A stretch of DNA of 64,000 nucleotides. Source: an uncultured Desulfobacter sp. (GTDB taxonomy: Bacteria; Desulfobacterota; Desulfobacteria; Desulfobacterales; Desulfobacteraceae). The stretch is taken from the NCBI RefSeq assembly GCF_963666675.1, contig NZ_OY762929.1:4622001-4686000 (forward strand), written 5' to 3'. The notes beneath the pieces are model-generated. The model saw only the letters and a list, made by a program, of their open reading frames with translations, searched no databases and had not been told where the DNA came from. This document shows, piece after piece, positions 1-7,519 of this stretch (position 1 is its first letter; every line of letters starts with the position of its first letter). A program made the translations under genes and the position numbers.

Positions 1-377
1 TGACGCCGGGCATTTTTTCCTGTGACAAAAAATGTGGCCGACACCTGGTAAGATTGAAGGAGATCCAGGACCAACGGGGTGGTGACCCTGTCCGGCCCAT
101 CGTCAAAGGAGAGAGAGACACACGCCTTTTTACGATTGCCCCGGCAGACGACGGGCAAAAAAAAACCGAACCGCGTTGCACAAGGCGCCGCCAGGCAGAG
201 CCCAACAAATCCTGCCAGGGGCAAAATACTCCACACAGGCCCCCAAAGGACAAACAAGACACCCGCCAGGATAAACGCAGCAATGCCCGTTTTCTCTGCG
301 ATGCTCCATGTTTTTTTTACAGGTATTTTCAAGTACGCAGTCCCGGGATATTCTTTCAAGCAGTGATTTGACTGCAT
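1..377 (-). CDS. Polysaccharide deacetylase (NodB) family protein, partial
   Basis: The gene runs off the left edge, so only about 125 N-terminal residues are visible. Residues 30-60 form a hydrophobic region (FILAGVLFVLWGPVW), probably two membrane passes. It is followed by a NodB-type start motif, VSLSFDDGPD, then TPLVLDLL and VSATFFVTGKNA. This is the standard first half of metal-dependent polysaccharide or peptidoglycan deacetylases, where the second Asp of FDDG binds metal. The reading frame is continuous through a run of nine A/T. The ATG at 377 is the first start after an in-frame stop, and no strong ribosome binding site precedes it, so the start is uncertain. The catalytic half and substrate lie outside the window. 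Confidence 0.8.
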   Translation of the reverse strand, partial: MQSNHCLKEYPGTAYLKIPVKKTWSIAEKTGIAAFILAGVLFVLWGPVWSILPLAGFVGLCLAAPCATRFGFFLPVVCRGNRKKACVSLSFDDGPDRVTTPLVLDLLQSYQVSATFFVTGKNARR

Positions 378-464
378 GACTATACCAGTCAGCCCGGCAT
401 AGATCCAGCGGATTCATATTCGGACGTTCCGCCTCACCACGCTCTCAACAAGGCCACCGCTGCA

Positions 465-513
465 CTGAAAAAACAAAAGGACCTGCCGGGCGATGGTGCC
501 GACAGGTCCTTTT
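465..513 (-). terminator. Rho-independent terminator
   Basis: An 11-bp perfect stem (475-485 with 503-513, core AAAGGACCTG/CAGGTCCTTT) is followed on the minus strand by a T-rich run. It lies just after the small membrane ORF ending at 538 and before the deacetylase. Confidence 0.8.
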
Positions 514-537
514 ATACCCCCGTAACGGGAGAGTCGC

Positions 538-688
538 TTATTCCATGGGCATGGTTTTAAACCCAATGGCCAAAATGATAAAAAAAAGGGTCATACCCGA
601 GCCAGATGGCCCACCAGTCCACTTTTTTCCACATTTTCGACCATTCCCACTTACCCACATCTTTTACAACTTGTGAATTACCAGACAA
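538..688 (-). CDS. Small single-pass membrane protein with apparent homopolymer frameshift
   Basis: A TTG start at 688 has a strong Shine-Dalgarno (GGAGGAGG, 691-701). The first frame gives a peptide with the motif WKKVDWWAIWLG and stops after 43 residues at 557. Read with one T fewer in the eight-base T run, it becomes a 49-residue protein whose membrane segment FFIILAIGFKTMPME ends at 538, just before a good terminator. The shifted product looks far more like a membrane protein. Either the sequence has a homopolymer error or the gene is frameshifted. The W-K-x-x-D-W-W-A-I-W motif recalls the N-terminus of YeiH-type putative sulfate exporters, but the rest of that family is absent. Function unknown. 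A dispersed repeat lies about 90 bp upstream. Confidence 0.5.
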
Positions 689-776
689 AACGTCCTCCTC
701 CTTCTTATATTTTCGTATGTTCCGTGTTATAAAAAGCGTATGAAACTAAATCCAGGGCCGCGCCCTGCGGCATGAG

Positions 777-873
777 TTTATATGAGAGAGCCGATAAGTT
801 ACTAAACTTCTTTCATTCTTTGTTGTGGGGCGATTTTGGGCGCTGATAGACCAAGTCGGCCCATGGCCGTTAT
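777..873 (-). repeat. Dispersed double-hairpin element, copy R1
   Basis: On the minus strand this reads ATAACGGCCATGGGCCGAC at its start and ends CTCTCATATAAA. It matches copies R2-R6 and is closest to R5. It lies in the 5' region of the minus-strand ORF at 538-688 and directly abuts a truncated gene at 874. Confidence 0.8.
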
Positions 874-1047
874 AAGGACGCGAAAAAAGAGGCCATGGAC
901 ATCTTCTCCCGGGAATATCTAACCTGCCTGTTCCGGGAGACCCGGGGCAACATTTCAGAGACCTCCCGGCGCAGCGGCCTGGAACGGGCCTCCATTCAAA
1001 AAATTATCAAGCGCCTGGATCTGGATATGTCCCGGTTCAGGGCGTAA
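874..1047 (+). pseudogene. 3' remnant of a sigma-54 response regulator (Fis-type HTH)
   Basis: The open frame encodes about 57 residues ending at TAA 1045-1047. It contains FSREYLTCLFRETRGNIS, then SGLERASIQKIIKRLDLD. This is the C-terminal Fis-type helix-turn-helix of NtrC-family regulators, the segment that binds enhancer DNA. No receiver or AAA+ domain precedes it; the frame begins exactly where repeat R1 ends. I read it as the surviving 3' end of a deleted regulator. An in-frame ATG at 895 could still allow a 50-residue HTH peptide, but no ribosome binding site supports it. Confidence 0.7.
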
Positions 1048-1113
1048 GGTCTGCCATTAACCGCAACTTTATTTTTTAACACACACCAACCCAAGCCATA
1101 AGGAGTAAAATCT

Positions 1114-1533
1114 ATGGAGATATCAGGTAAAAAAATCGGGAAACTGGCCTTTGAGATTAATCAGGACGCTTACACCTACACCCTGGATGCCCCTGAAAGC
1201 GTCGGCGGAGAAGGCAAAGGGCCATCCCCCAAGGGCCTTCTTCTAAGCAGCCTGATCGGATGCACCGGCATTGATGTGGCCATGATCCTGGGTAAAATGC
1301 GGGTGGAGATTCAGGATCTTAAAATCACGGCACAAACCGAACTGACAGACGAACAGCCGTCGGTATTTAAAGAAATCACGCTCTCGTATCGCATCACCGG
1401 CGATGAAAAAGACATAAAAAAAATCAAACGGGCCGTATCCATGTCCATGGAAACCTACTGCGGAGTATCTGCCATGCTCGAAAAGCACAGCCCCATTATC
1501 CATAATATCTATCTGAATGGTCGAGAGGTTTAG
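1114..1533 (+). CDS. OsmC family protein
   Basis: The 139-residue protein has the OsmC/Ohr layout: an N-terminal strand region, then GPSPKGLLLSSLIGCTGID with the first conserved Cys at the start of the central helix, and a second conserved Cys in METYCGVSAML near residue 120. In the family these two cysteines form the redox centre used to reduce organic or fatty-acid hydroperoxides; here that role is inferred. Length is normal for the family. The start has a good Shine-Dalgarno (AAGGAG) six bases upstream. It stands alone, and the reading frame after it is only a gene fragment. Confidence 0.85.
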   Translation: MEISGKKIGKLAFEINQDAYTYTLDAPESVGGEGKGPSPKGLLLSSLIGCTGIDVAMILGKMRVEIQDLKITAQTELTDEQPSVFKEITLSYRITGDEKDIKKIKRAVSMSMETYCGVSAMLEKHSPIIHNIYLNGREV

Positions 1534-1535
1534 AC

Positions 1536-1723
1536 GATCTCATAATTTCAAAGATGGCTTCCACAGCGGACGGCTTCTTCCTGCCAGCATGGTGATTGCC
1601 GGCGGCACAATTAATGTGACAAACCTGGCCTTGTCTTTGGTGGCACCGGCCGAAGGCGATGAAGTCGAAGAAGCTGAGACGAAATACACGGTCAGCGCCA
1701 TTAAAATCCCCATGTACAAGTAA
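1536..1723 (+). pseudogene. Unrecognised gene fragment after osmC
   Basis: An open frame ends in the protein-like stretch LVAPAEGDEVEEAETKYTVS and then IKIPMYK, followed by a strong terminator. It has no ribosome binding site. The only in-frame ATG outside osmC is at 1589, which would give 44 residues. It looks like the 3' end of a lost gene rather than a complete one. I do not recognise the family. Confidence 0.3.
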
Positions 1724-1754
1724 ACAACCATCACGTTACCGATGCCCGTGCAAC

Positions 1755-1789
1755 TGCCCTCGCCCCAGTGCAGACGAGGGCTGTTTTTT
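1755..1789 (+). terminator. Rho-independent terminator
   Basis: A seven-bp GC stem (GCCCTCG/CGAGGGC, 1756-1762 with 1775-1781) is followed by TGTTTTTT. It closes the osmC region. Confidence 0.8.
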
Positions 1790-1802
1790 GGGGATAAGGC
1801 CC

Positions 1803-1901
1803 ATATAAACAGCCATGGGCTGACCTGACATATCAGCACTGAAGGACGGCCCACAACCAAGGTTGAAAGAACTCAGTAACTTACTGAGCTCTTTCATATA
1901 A
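1803..1901 (+). repeat. Dispersed double-hairpin element, copy R2
   Basis: First of a tandem pair with a 92-bp period. Hairpin 1 is GGGCTGACCT/AGGACGGCCC (one G-T pair). Hairpin 2 is GAAAGAACTCAGTAA/TTACTGAGCTCTTTC with a one-base loop. The flanks read CATATAA on both sides. Confidence 0.85.
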
Positions 1902-1993
1902 CAGCCATGGGCTGACCTGACATATAAGCACTGAAGGACAGCCCACAACCAAGGTTGAAAGAACTCAGTAACTTACTGAGCTCTTTCATATAA
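1895..1993 (+). repeat. Dispersed double-hairpin element, copy R3
   Basis: Second of the tandem pair, nearly identical to R2. It shares the CATATA junction with R2. Hairpin 1 is the fully paired form GGGCTGACCT/AGGACAGCCC. It ends 23 bp before the ATG of the 4Fe-4S protein at 2017, so it would lie in that gene's 5' untranslated region. Confidence 0.85.
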
Positions 1994-2016
1994 AAAAATA
2001 TGATAAGGAGTATTCA

Positions 2017-2748
2017 ATGGAACCTGCCATCAGCAAAAGAGCATTGATCGAAAAATTACAGGACTGGGGGGCAAGTATCGTCCGCATCGCAGATACGGCC
2101 AAGCTGTCAGGCATTGATACGGAGCCCAAAAATCTTTTGGACGGTTTTCCCAGGGCGGTGAGTATCGCCGTGCAGCTTTCAGATCCAATCATGGAAATGA
2201 TCGACAAGACGCCCACGCCACTGTATTCATCCCACTACATCCGCGTCAATGCCCAGCTTGACAACATCGCCGTCAAAACGACGAACCTGCTGCAATCAAG
2301 CGGCGCCCGGGCCCTTCCGATTCCTGCAAGCCAGGTACTCGATGCGGAGAACTGGACATCGTATATATCCCATAAAGCCGTTGCATTGGCTGGGGGAATC
2401 GGCTGGCAAGGCAAAAGCCTTTTAATCGTAAATCCCGAATTTGGGCCCAGAATGAGATTAATCACAGTGCTGACCGACGCTGAATTTGATGCGGATTCGC
2501 CAATTAAAAACAGATGCGGCAAATGCAATCTATGCAAAGATAACTGCCCGGCCGGGGCAATCCTCGGCACAAATACCACCAGCCATTATTCAAGCAGATC
2601 AGAGGCGATAGATCTTGAAAAATGTGTATATCAAGTACGTGATGTATTCGGAGACATTCCACATACGGAACCTTTGATCTGCGGTATCTGTATCAAAGTG
2701 TGTCCCTGGGGAAAGAAATCAAAAAAACCTAAGTCGGGCTGTGCCTAA
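2017..2748 (+). CDS. QueG-like double [4Fe-4S] cluster protein
   Basis: The 243-residue protein shares the core of epoxyqueuosine reductase: GGIGWQGKSLLIVNPEFGPR near residue 128, then LTDAEFDADSPI. The first cluster is CGKCNLCKDNCPAGAI (around 165-180). The second has its Cys ligands in LEKC and CGICIKVCPWG near the C-terminus. True QueG is about 370 residues with an extra N-terminal part and HEAT tail, so this is a shorter paralogue whose substrate is unknown. It may act as an electron-transfer or reductive enzyme in the cytoplasm. A Shine-Dalgarno (AAGGAG) precedes the ATG. Two copies of the dispersed repeat sit in its leader. Confidence 0.75.
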   Translation: MEPAISKRALIEKLQDWGASIVRIADTAKLSGIDTEPKNLLDGFPRAVSIAVQLSDPIMEMIDKTPTPLYSSHYIRVNAQLDNIAVKTTNLLQSSGARALPIPASQVLDAENWTSYISHKAVALAGGIGWQGKSLLIVNPEFGPRMRLITVLTDAEFDADSPIKNRCGKCNLCKDNCPAGAILGTNTTSHYSSRSEAIDLEKCVYQVRDVFGDIPHTEPLICGICIKVCPWGKKSKKPKSGCA

Positions 2749-2781
2749 AGGCAAATCTCTATCCCGGCGCCTGGTATTGGA

Positions 2782-2967
2782 TTACATGGATAAAAGATAT
2801 GCCTTGTGAATCCAATTGTCTCCTTCTTCTTCGCTAAGCGCCTCGAGACTGTCGCGCTGCAAGCAGATGAACTCCATGGAATATTGTTTGATATAATCGT
2901 CAGCATTAAGATTTTTTTCTTTGCTGAGTTTATTAAAAATCATAACTTGGATGCGGTTTAATTTCAT
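2782..2967 (-). CDS. Small hypothetical protein downstream of dsrN
   Basis: A 61-residue, mostly helical and charged ORF that begins MKLNRIQVMIF and ends NWIHKAYLLSM. It lies 35 bp downstream of dsrN on the same strand and may be the last gene of the dsr operon. No clear ribosome binding site precedes the ATG and I recognise no domain, so it could also be a chance ORF. Confidence 0.45.
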   Translation of the reverse strand: MKLNRIQVMIFNKLSKEKNLNADDYIKQYSMEFICLQRDSLEALSEEEGDNWIHKAYLLSM

Positions 2968-3002
2968 AGGCTGTTGAAACTGTATATATGAAGGGGGTTT
3001 TT

Positions 3003-4445
3003 TTAACGCGATTTTTTAAAGCGGCCGGCTTTAGCAATCAAAGCGGGTGCCCAACCGGTGGAACCCAGCGCATGAATGTGGGTGTAGGTGCCAAAGGTAT
3101 TGTCTTTGAAAAATCCGTCTTTTTTTTCAATAATACCCTTTCCCCGGGTCATTTTAAATGCCATGGCACGATCATCGTAATCAATGGACAGCACCTTAGA
3201 GTATCGGAATTCGTGGCCGCGCAGCACATCGCCTAGGGCATAAAACGGATTCTCATTGACCACCTCAACCTCAGTGTATCCATGGCCCTGGGGGCGTTTG
3301 GACAAGCCAAAGCGTAATGGTAAAATACCCGTCATGGGATAAACTGTGTCATCCAGACAAATACTCTCACCAAGGAATATCAAACCGCCGCACTCGGCGT
3401 AAATGGGCAGTCCCCTGCGGGACAACGCCTTTAAATTATCCCTGAACGCCTGGTTGGCAGACAACTGGGTTGCATGGGTTTCGGGAAAGCCGCCGCCCAT
3501 GTAAATGGCGTCAACGTCGGGGATGCCAGACTGGGACAACGGACTGATAAATTCGATCCTGGCACCCAGCTTCTCCAAGGCCTCAATATTATCCGGATAG
3601 TAGAACTGAAATGCCGAATCCCGGACAACACCGATGGTAACGCTGTGGTTATCCGCCGGCGGATCCGGATTCACTGCCGTATGAATTTCCGGAATTGTGT
3701 TTTGGGCGGAACCTGCGTCAATATCCGGCAAACCCTGCCCTTTAAACGACGAAACCACCTGGAACAATCTATCAATATCAATATTGTCCAGGGCCACCTG
3801 TCTGGCCCGGGTCAAAGAGAGTTCACTCTCTCCATGTTCCTCGGAAGTGACAAGCCCCATATGCCGTTCCGGAAAATCTTCCTGCTTAAGCTTTGGTACG
3901 GCACCTAAAACCGGAATGTTGCAAAACCGTTCAATATTGGCCCGCACTTTTCCCTCATGGCGTTTTCCGGCCAGGCGGTTGAGAATAACGCCGCAAATTT
4001 TGATATCAGGATCAAACTGCATGCACCCCATGAGTACAGCCGCCATGGTCCGGGTGGATTTGGTGCAGTCCAGCACCAGAACGACCGGCAGATCCAATAA
4101 TTTTGCAAGTTCACTTGTGGAGGTGGTTCCCCCAAGGTCAATCCCATCGAAAAGACCGCGGTTGCCTTCAACTAAAGAAACATCACAGGATCTGGAATGG
4201 GTAAGATAGGAATTTTGAACAACGGACTGGGCGCACAGGTAGGTATCAAGGTTGTAGCAGGGGCGACCGGCTGCCCGTGATAGCCAGCCGGCGTCAATAT
4301 AGTCAGGGCCCTTTTTAAAGGGGGCCACTGTTATATTCCGGGCTTTCCATGCGGCAGTTATCCCGAGGGATATTATTGTTTTGCCTGAACCACCCCTGAG
4401 TCCGGCAATGACAACTCCAGGGACTTTTTCCCTACTGACAATCAT
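3003..4445 (-). CDS. dsrN: DsrN, siroheme amidase (cobyrinate a,c-diamide synthase family)
   Basis: The 480-residue protein has the CbiA/CobB layout. An N-terminal P-loop GLRGGSGKT (residues 15-23) and a dethiobiotin-synthetase-like ATPase half come first. A C-terminal class I glutamine amidotransferase domain follows, with the Cys nucleophile in IYAECGGLIFLGE and the catalytic His in GTYTHIHA. In the family it uses ATP and glutamine to amidate carboxylates of cobyrinate. In dsr loci the homologue, DsrN, is thought to amidate siroheme to siroamide for DsrAB. No other cobalamin gene is nearby and it follows dsrD by 19 bp, which favours DsrN over CobB. Confidence 0.88.
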   Translation of the reverse strand: MIVSREKVPGVVIAGLRGGSGKTIISLGITAAWKARNITVAPFKKGPDYIDAGWLSRAAGRPCYNLDTYLCAQSVVQNSYLTHSRSCDVSLVEGNRGLFDGIDLGGTTSTSELAKLLDLPVVLVLDCTKSTRTMAAVLMGCMQFDPDIKICGVILNRLAGKRHEGKVRANIERFCNIPVLGAVPKLKQEDFPERHMGLVTSEEHGESELSLTRARQVALDNIDIDRLFQVVSSFKGQGLPDIDAGSAQNTIPEIHTAVNPDPPADNHSVTIGVVRDSAFQFYYPDNIEALEKLGARIEFISPLSQSGIPDVDAIYMGGGFPETHATQLSANQAFRDNLKALSRRGLPIYAECGGLIFLGESICLDDTVYPMTGILPLRFGLSKRPQGHGYTEVEVVNENPFYALGDVLRGHEFRYSKVLSIDYDDRAMAFKMTRGKGIIEKKDGFFKDNTFGTYTHIHALGSTGWAPALIAKAGRFKKSR

Positions 4446-4464
4446 GAATTAAGCTGCAATCTTT

Positions 4465-4722
4465 TTACTCTTCACCCTCGGAAGCATGCTGGATTCCAGC
4501 ACCTTTAAGGCCGTACATGGTGGTTGATCCGGAAGACCAGAATTCGAGGACTTCGTCTTCAACCATTTTGTTGACAACCTTTTTGATCATTCTAGGTTTG
4601 TCATCGGGAAAGATTTTATAAAAATCTTTGATGTAAAATTTGGTTTTTGTTTTGGACTTTTTTTCAAGCCAATCAACAACCGCTTTGGTGGCCGCTTCTT
4701 TATCGTCGAGAAGGTCGCTCAT
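4465..4722 (-). CDS. dsrD: DsrD, dissimilatory sulfite reductase accessory protein
   Basis: The 85-residue acidic winged-helix protein contains VVDWLEKKSKTKTKFYIKDF and MIKKVVNKMVEDEVLEFWSS, features I recognise from DsrD. In sulfate reducers it is encoded just after dsrB and is reported to stimulate DsrAB activity. It does not itself bind haem or clusters, and has no Cys here. It lies about 100 bp after dsrB, separated by a hairpin, and 19 bp before dsrN. Its presence marks the reductive (sulfate-reducing) version of the pathway. Confidence 0.92.
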   Translation of the reverse strand: MSDLLDDKEAATKAVVDWLEKKSKTKTKFYIKDFYKIFPDDKPRMIKKVVNKMVEDEVLEFWSSGSTTMYGLKGAGIQHASEGEE

Positions 4723-4747
4723 GTTATAGACTCCTTTTGTTTAAAGG

Positions 4748-4784
4748 GATGAACCGGAGAACTAAATATCCTCCGGTCCATCTC
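4748..4784 (-). other. Hairpin between dsrB and dsrD
   Basis: An inverted repeat (AACCGGAG at 4752-4759 with CTCCGGT at 4771-4777, extended past a two-base internal loop) lies in the 104-bp dsrB-dsrD gap. No T run follows it, so an mRNA-stability or processing role is more likely than termination. Confidence 0.45.
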
Positions 4785-4826
4785 CAATTTAATTACGCTA
4801 AATTCAAATAAACTATTATAGTTTGA

Positions 4827-5975
4827 TTAGAATTTAAACTGAGTGGACTGACGCCAGCTCATGTAGGCCTGCTGACGGAAGTCGTCAATCAGGTGATGTG
4901 TGAAGTCAAGCTCACAAGCTTCAAAGAATTTTTCCCATCCAATTCTCTCAGCCCAGTCACCCAGACGTTCGTATTTGTTGGCGCCGTTTGAGTAGGCGTT
5001 AACAATCTTTGTGATGGCGTCGGTCATGGACGGCCAGCGGGGCATTTCGTTGGGCAGGAAAGCCACAACAACCTTGGAGAATTTCGGATCGGAGATACGG
5101 TTGGAGACTTTACCACCGGCCATAAGAACGATACCGTCACCTTCGGTGTCGGCAAGCGGCATGGAGGGGCACATGGTGTAGCAGTTACCACAGTACATGC
5201 AGCGTTCGTTTTTAACGTCAACGGATTTTACTTCAGTACCGTTGGGCAGAGTAATTTTAGCAGGCTTGATGGCTGCGGTGGGGCATGCAGAAACAGCCAG
5301 CGGAATTTCGCAAACCTTGTCCAGGTATTCATGGTCAAGCATTGGCGGTTTTCTGTGATAGCCAAGGATGGCGATATCAGAGCAGTGAACCGCGCCGCAC
5401 ATGTTCAGGCAGCAAGCCATGGAAACACGAAGCTGTGCAGGCATAGCCATTTTCTGGAAATCATCGAACAGAACATCCATGGTAGCCTTTACGGTACCGG
5501 AAGCATCAGTAGCCGGGGTATGGCAGTGGATCCAGCCCTGGGTGTGAACGATGTTGGTTATGCCGGCACCGGTGCCGCCGATGGGGAACTTAAAGGAACC
5601 GCCGGGGAACTTTCTGGAGGCCAGATCGTTTTTCAGGGGTTCTACTTTGTCCTTGGAGTCAACCATGAACTCAACGTTGTTACGGGTGGTGAAACGCACA
5701 TACCCGTCACAATGTTTGTCGGCAATCTCACAGATTTCATTGATATGAGTTGTGGACATCAGACGCGCGCCGCCAACTCTTACGGTATATACTTCATCTC
5801 CGGATTCGCCAACGTGAACCAGTACGCCGGGTTCCAGGATTTCATGATGGGACCATTTGCCTTTGTTCTTTGCGATAACAGGAGGATAGAAGTCGTTAAA
5901 GTCTCTGGGACCGATGTCGGTGATTCTATTTTCCATCGGTTTCTGGGGATTATACCCTGTAGAAATAAATGCCAT
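4827..5975 (-). CDS. dsrB: Dissimilatory sulfite reductase, beta subunit
   Basis: The 382-residue protein is the beta chain of the cytoplasmic alpha2beta2 siroheme enzyme that reduces sulfite with DsrC as partner. Cys ligands for the siroheme-coupled [4Fe-4S] cluster appear in ACCLNMCGAVHC (around residue 190) and SACPTAAIKP. A ferredoxin insert follows with CMYCGNCYTMCPSMPL. Length is typical. It starts 15 bp after dsrA with an AGGGAGAT ribosome binding site, so the two are one transcription unit. The C-terminal aromatic stretch QSTQFKF is intact. Confidence 0.97.
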   Translation of the reverse strand: MAFISTGYNPQKPMENRITDIGPRDFNDFYPPVIAKNKGKWSHHEILEPGVLVHVGESGDEVYTVRVGGARLMSTTHINEICEIADKHCDGYVRFTTRNNVEFMVDSKDKVEPLKNDLASRKFPGGSFKFPIGGTGAGITNIVHTQGWIHCHTPATDASGTVKATMDVLFDDFQKMAMPAQLRVSMACCLNMCGAVHCSDIAILGYHRKPPMLDHEYLDKVCEIPLAVSACPTAAIKPAKITLPNGTEVKSVDVKNERCMYCGNCYTMCPSMPLADTEGDGIVLMAGGKVSNRISDPKFSKVVVAFLPNEMPRWPSMTDAITKIVNAYSNGANKYERLGDWAERIGWEKFFEACELDFTHHLIDDFRQQAYMSWRQSTQFKF

Positions 5976-5990
5976 TATATATCTCCCTTT

Positions 5991-7316
5991 TTATCTTAAG
6001 TGATGTTTTCTGTATTCTTCAACGTCACGTTCCCAGCCGCCCTCAACTTCGTCTTCTTTCCAGAAGATGTAGGGGTTGGTTCTCGGGTAGGCAACATGCT
6101 GGGGCATCGCTTCGATACCGGTAACTTCCAGAAGTTTCTGGAAACCCTGGCGCATGATCAGCTCGCCAAGACGTTCACGGTTTTTGCCCTCTTCCATCCA
6201 CCAATCCCAAACGTTTTCAATGATTTCTGTAATTTCTTCATAATCATTGTCAGGATTAACTTCAACGAAGGGAACCAGCAGGGAGCCCATCTGGGCACCA
6301 TCAAGGATCGGAGCCTTGGCACCGCAAAGAATGGAAAGGCCGGTTTCTTTACCAATCTTCAATGCTCTGGGCATTACGTTGATGCAGTGCATGCAGCGGG
6401 TGCAGTGCTCATCATTAATGGTCAGCGTTTTGTTCTCGAACTTCATGCAGCCTGTGGGGCAAAGTCCGATAACTTCTTTTTCAATGTCAAATGGACCCCA
6501 GTCTTTGCCTTTGTGGGCACCGGCGTTTGCAGGATATGCAGCGTCATTTTCAACATATTTGTTAACAGCATCCTGATCAATGCGGATATTGTCTTTCCAG
6601 GTACCGATGAAGGACATGTCGGAACGTGCAATAGAAGCCACGCAGCAGTTGGGGCAGCCGTCAAGTTTGAATTTAAACTTGTAGGGGAAAGCCGGACGAT
6701 GCAGCTCATCCTGATATTCGTTGGTCAGGAAATGGCAAAGCGAACTTACGTCGTAGCAGGAGTATTCACATCTGGAAGATCCCAGGCAGTCAGCGGGGGT
6801 TCTCAGGTTGGAGCCCGAACCACCAAGGTCCTGGTTCATGTCGTGGGTCAGTGTCCAGAACACTTCTTCCAACTGGGGAGTGGTGGTACCCAACAGGATG
6901 ATGTCGCCGGTGGCGCCATGCATATTGGTTACACCGGAACCTCTGAAGTCCCACAGTTCGGTCAGCTCTTTCAGGTAGTCGGTTTTGTAGTATTTGCCGG
7001 CAGGCTGGTTAACACGCATGGTGTGGAAATGTTCTACACCGGGGAACAGTTTGGGCTGATCGCAGTAACGACCGATAACGCCGCCGCCGTAACCGAATAC
7101 GCCAACGATGCCGCCGTGTTTCCAGTGGGTACGTCCATGTTTGAAAGAGAGTTCCAAAACACCAAGAAGATCGTCTACACAATCCTGGGGGATCTGAAAT
7201 TCAACGCCTTTTTCGTTTTTGGCTCTAACTTCTGCCTGCTGTTTCAGGTCAGAAACAAAGCTAGGCCACGGGCCGGATTCCAGCTCGTCCAGTAAAGGAG
7301 TTTCATGCTTAGCCAT
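5991..7316 (-). CDS. dsrA: Dissimilatory sulfite reductase, alpha subunit
   Basis: The 441-residue protein is the alpha chain of DsrAB, the terminal enzyme of sulfate respiration. The siroheme-cluster motif is split as DCLGSSRCEYSCYD (around residue 177) and DGCPNCCVAS (around 221), and a ferredoxin domain follows with CPTGCMKF and HCTRCMHCINVMP. Length and motif spacing are normal. A perfect-looking Shine-Dalgarno (GGAGGT) precedes the ATG, and a sigma-70-like promoter lies 150 bp upstream. It heads the dsrA-dsrB-dsrD-dsrN operon. Confidence 0.97.
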   Translation of the reverse strand: MAKHETPLLDELESGPWPSFVSDLKQQAEVRAKNEKGVEFQIPQDCVDDLLGVLELSFKHGRTHWKHGGIVGVFGYGGGVIGRYCDQPKLFPGVEHFHTMRVNQPAGKYYKTDYLKELTELWDFRGSGVTNMHGATGDIILLGTTTPQLEEVFWTLTHDMNQDLGGSGSNLRTPADCLGSSRCEYSCYDVSSLCHFLTNEYQDELHRPAFPYKFKFKLDGCPNCCVASIARSDMSFIGTWKDNIRIDQDAVNKYVENDAAYPANAGAHKGKDWGPFDIEKEVIGLCPTGCMKFENKTLTINDEHCTRCMHCINVMPRALKIGKETGLSILCGAKAPILDGAQMGSLLVPFVEVNPDNDYEEITEIIENVWDWWMEEGKNRERLGELIMRQGFQKLLEVTGIEAMPQHVAYPRTNPYIFWKEDEVEGGWERDVEEYRKHHLR

Positions 7317-7465
7317 TTACTTACCTCCGTTAAAAGTTGATTTACATGCAACAATGAAAAGGTTTTTCCAAACTTTCCATCAATATTCTTTTTCCTATCA
7401 TTTCAAAGCGTTATGTAGAATAAAACGCCTTAAATTTAGATACTATAAGCAAAAATAACATAGCT

Positions 7466-7494
7466 GATATAGAATTTATAACTCAGCATGTCAA
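7466..7494 (-). promoter_or_regulatory. Candidate sigma-70 promoter of the dsr operon
   Basis: On the minus strand: TTGACA (7489-7494), a 17-bp spacer, then TATATC (7466-7471). It is followed by a 150-bp AT-rich leader to dsrA. Spacing is ideal and the -35 is consensus. Confidence 0.55.
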
Positions 7495-7519
7495 TAAAAA
7501 CCTGCCATCACGGGTGTGA

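Noticed and set aside
130..417. 95-codon minus-strand ORF starting MNPLDLCRADW
   Set aside because: The next frame carries a membrane segment and the NodB motif and stays open through the T run; this ORF is its shadow.
1736..1948. Minus-strand ORF beginning MWAVLQ with the string LLSSFNLGCGPSFSADMSG
   Set aside because: The same peptide string appears wherever the dispersed repeat occurs (also near 46313 and 55766), so it is translation of the repeat, not a gene family.
3474..4209. Long plus-strand frames opposite dsrN
   Set aside because: Antisense to a clear CbiA-type gene with no protein-like motifs.
3003..4445. Cobalamin biosynthesis gene cobB
   Set aside because: Same family, but no cobalamin genes are nearby and the gene is bound to dsrD, so DsrN is preferred.
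6000..7295. 431-codon open frame on the plus strand opposite dsrA
   Set aside because: Mirror frame of a highly biased gene; no ribosome binding site, and the dsrA product is certain.
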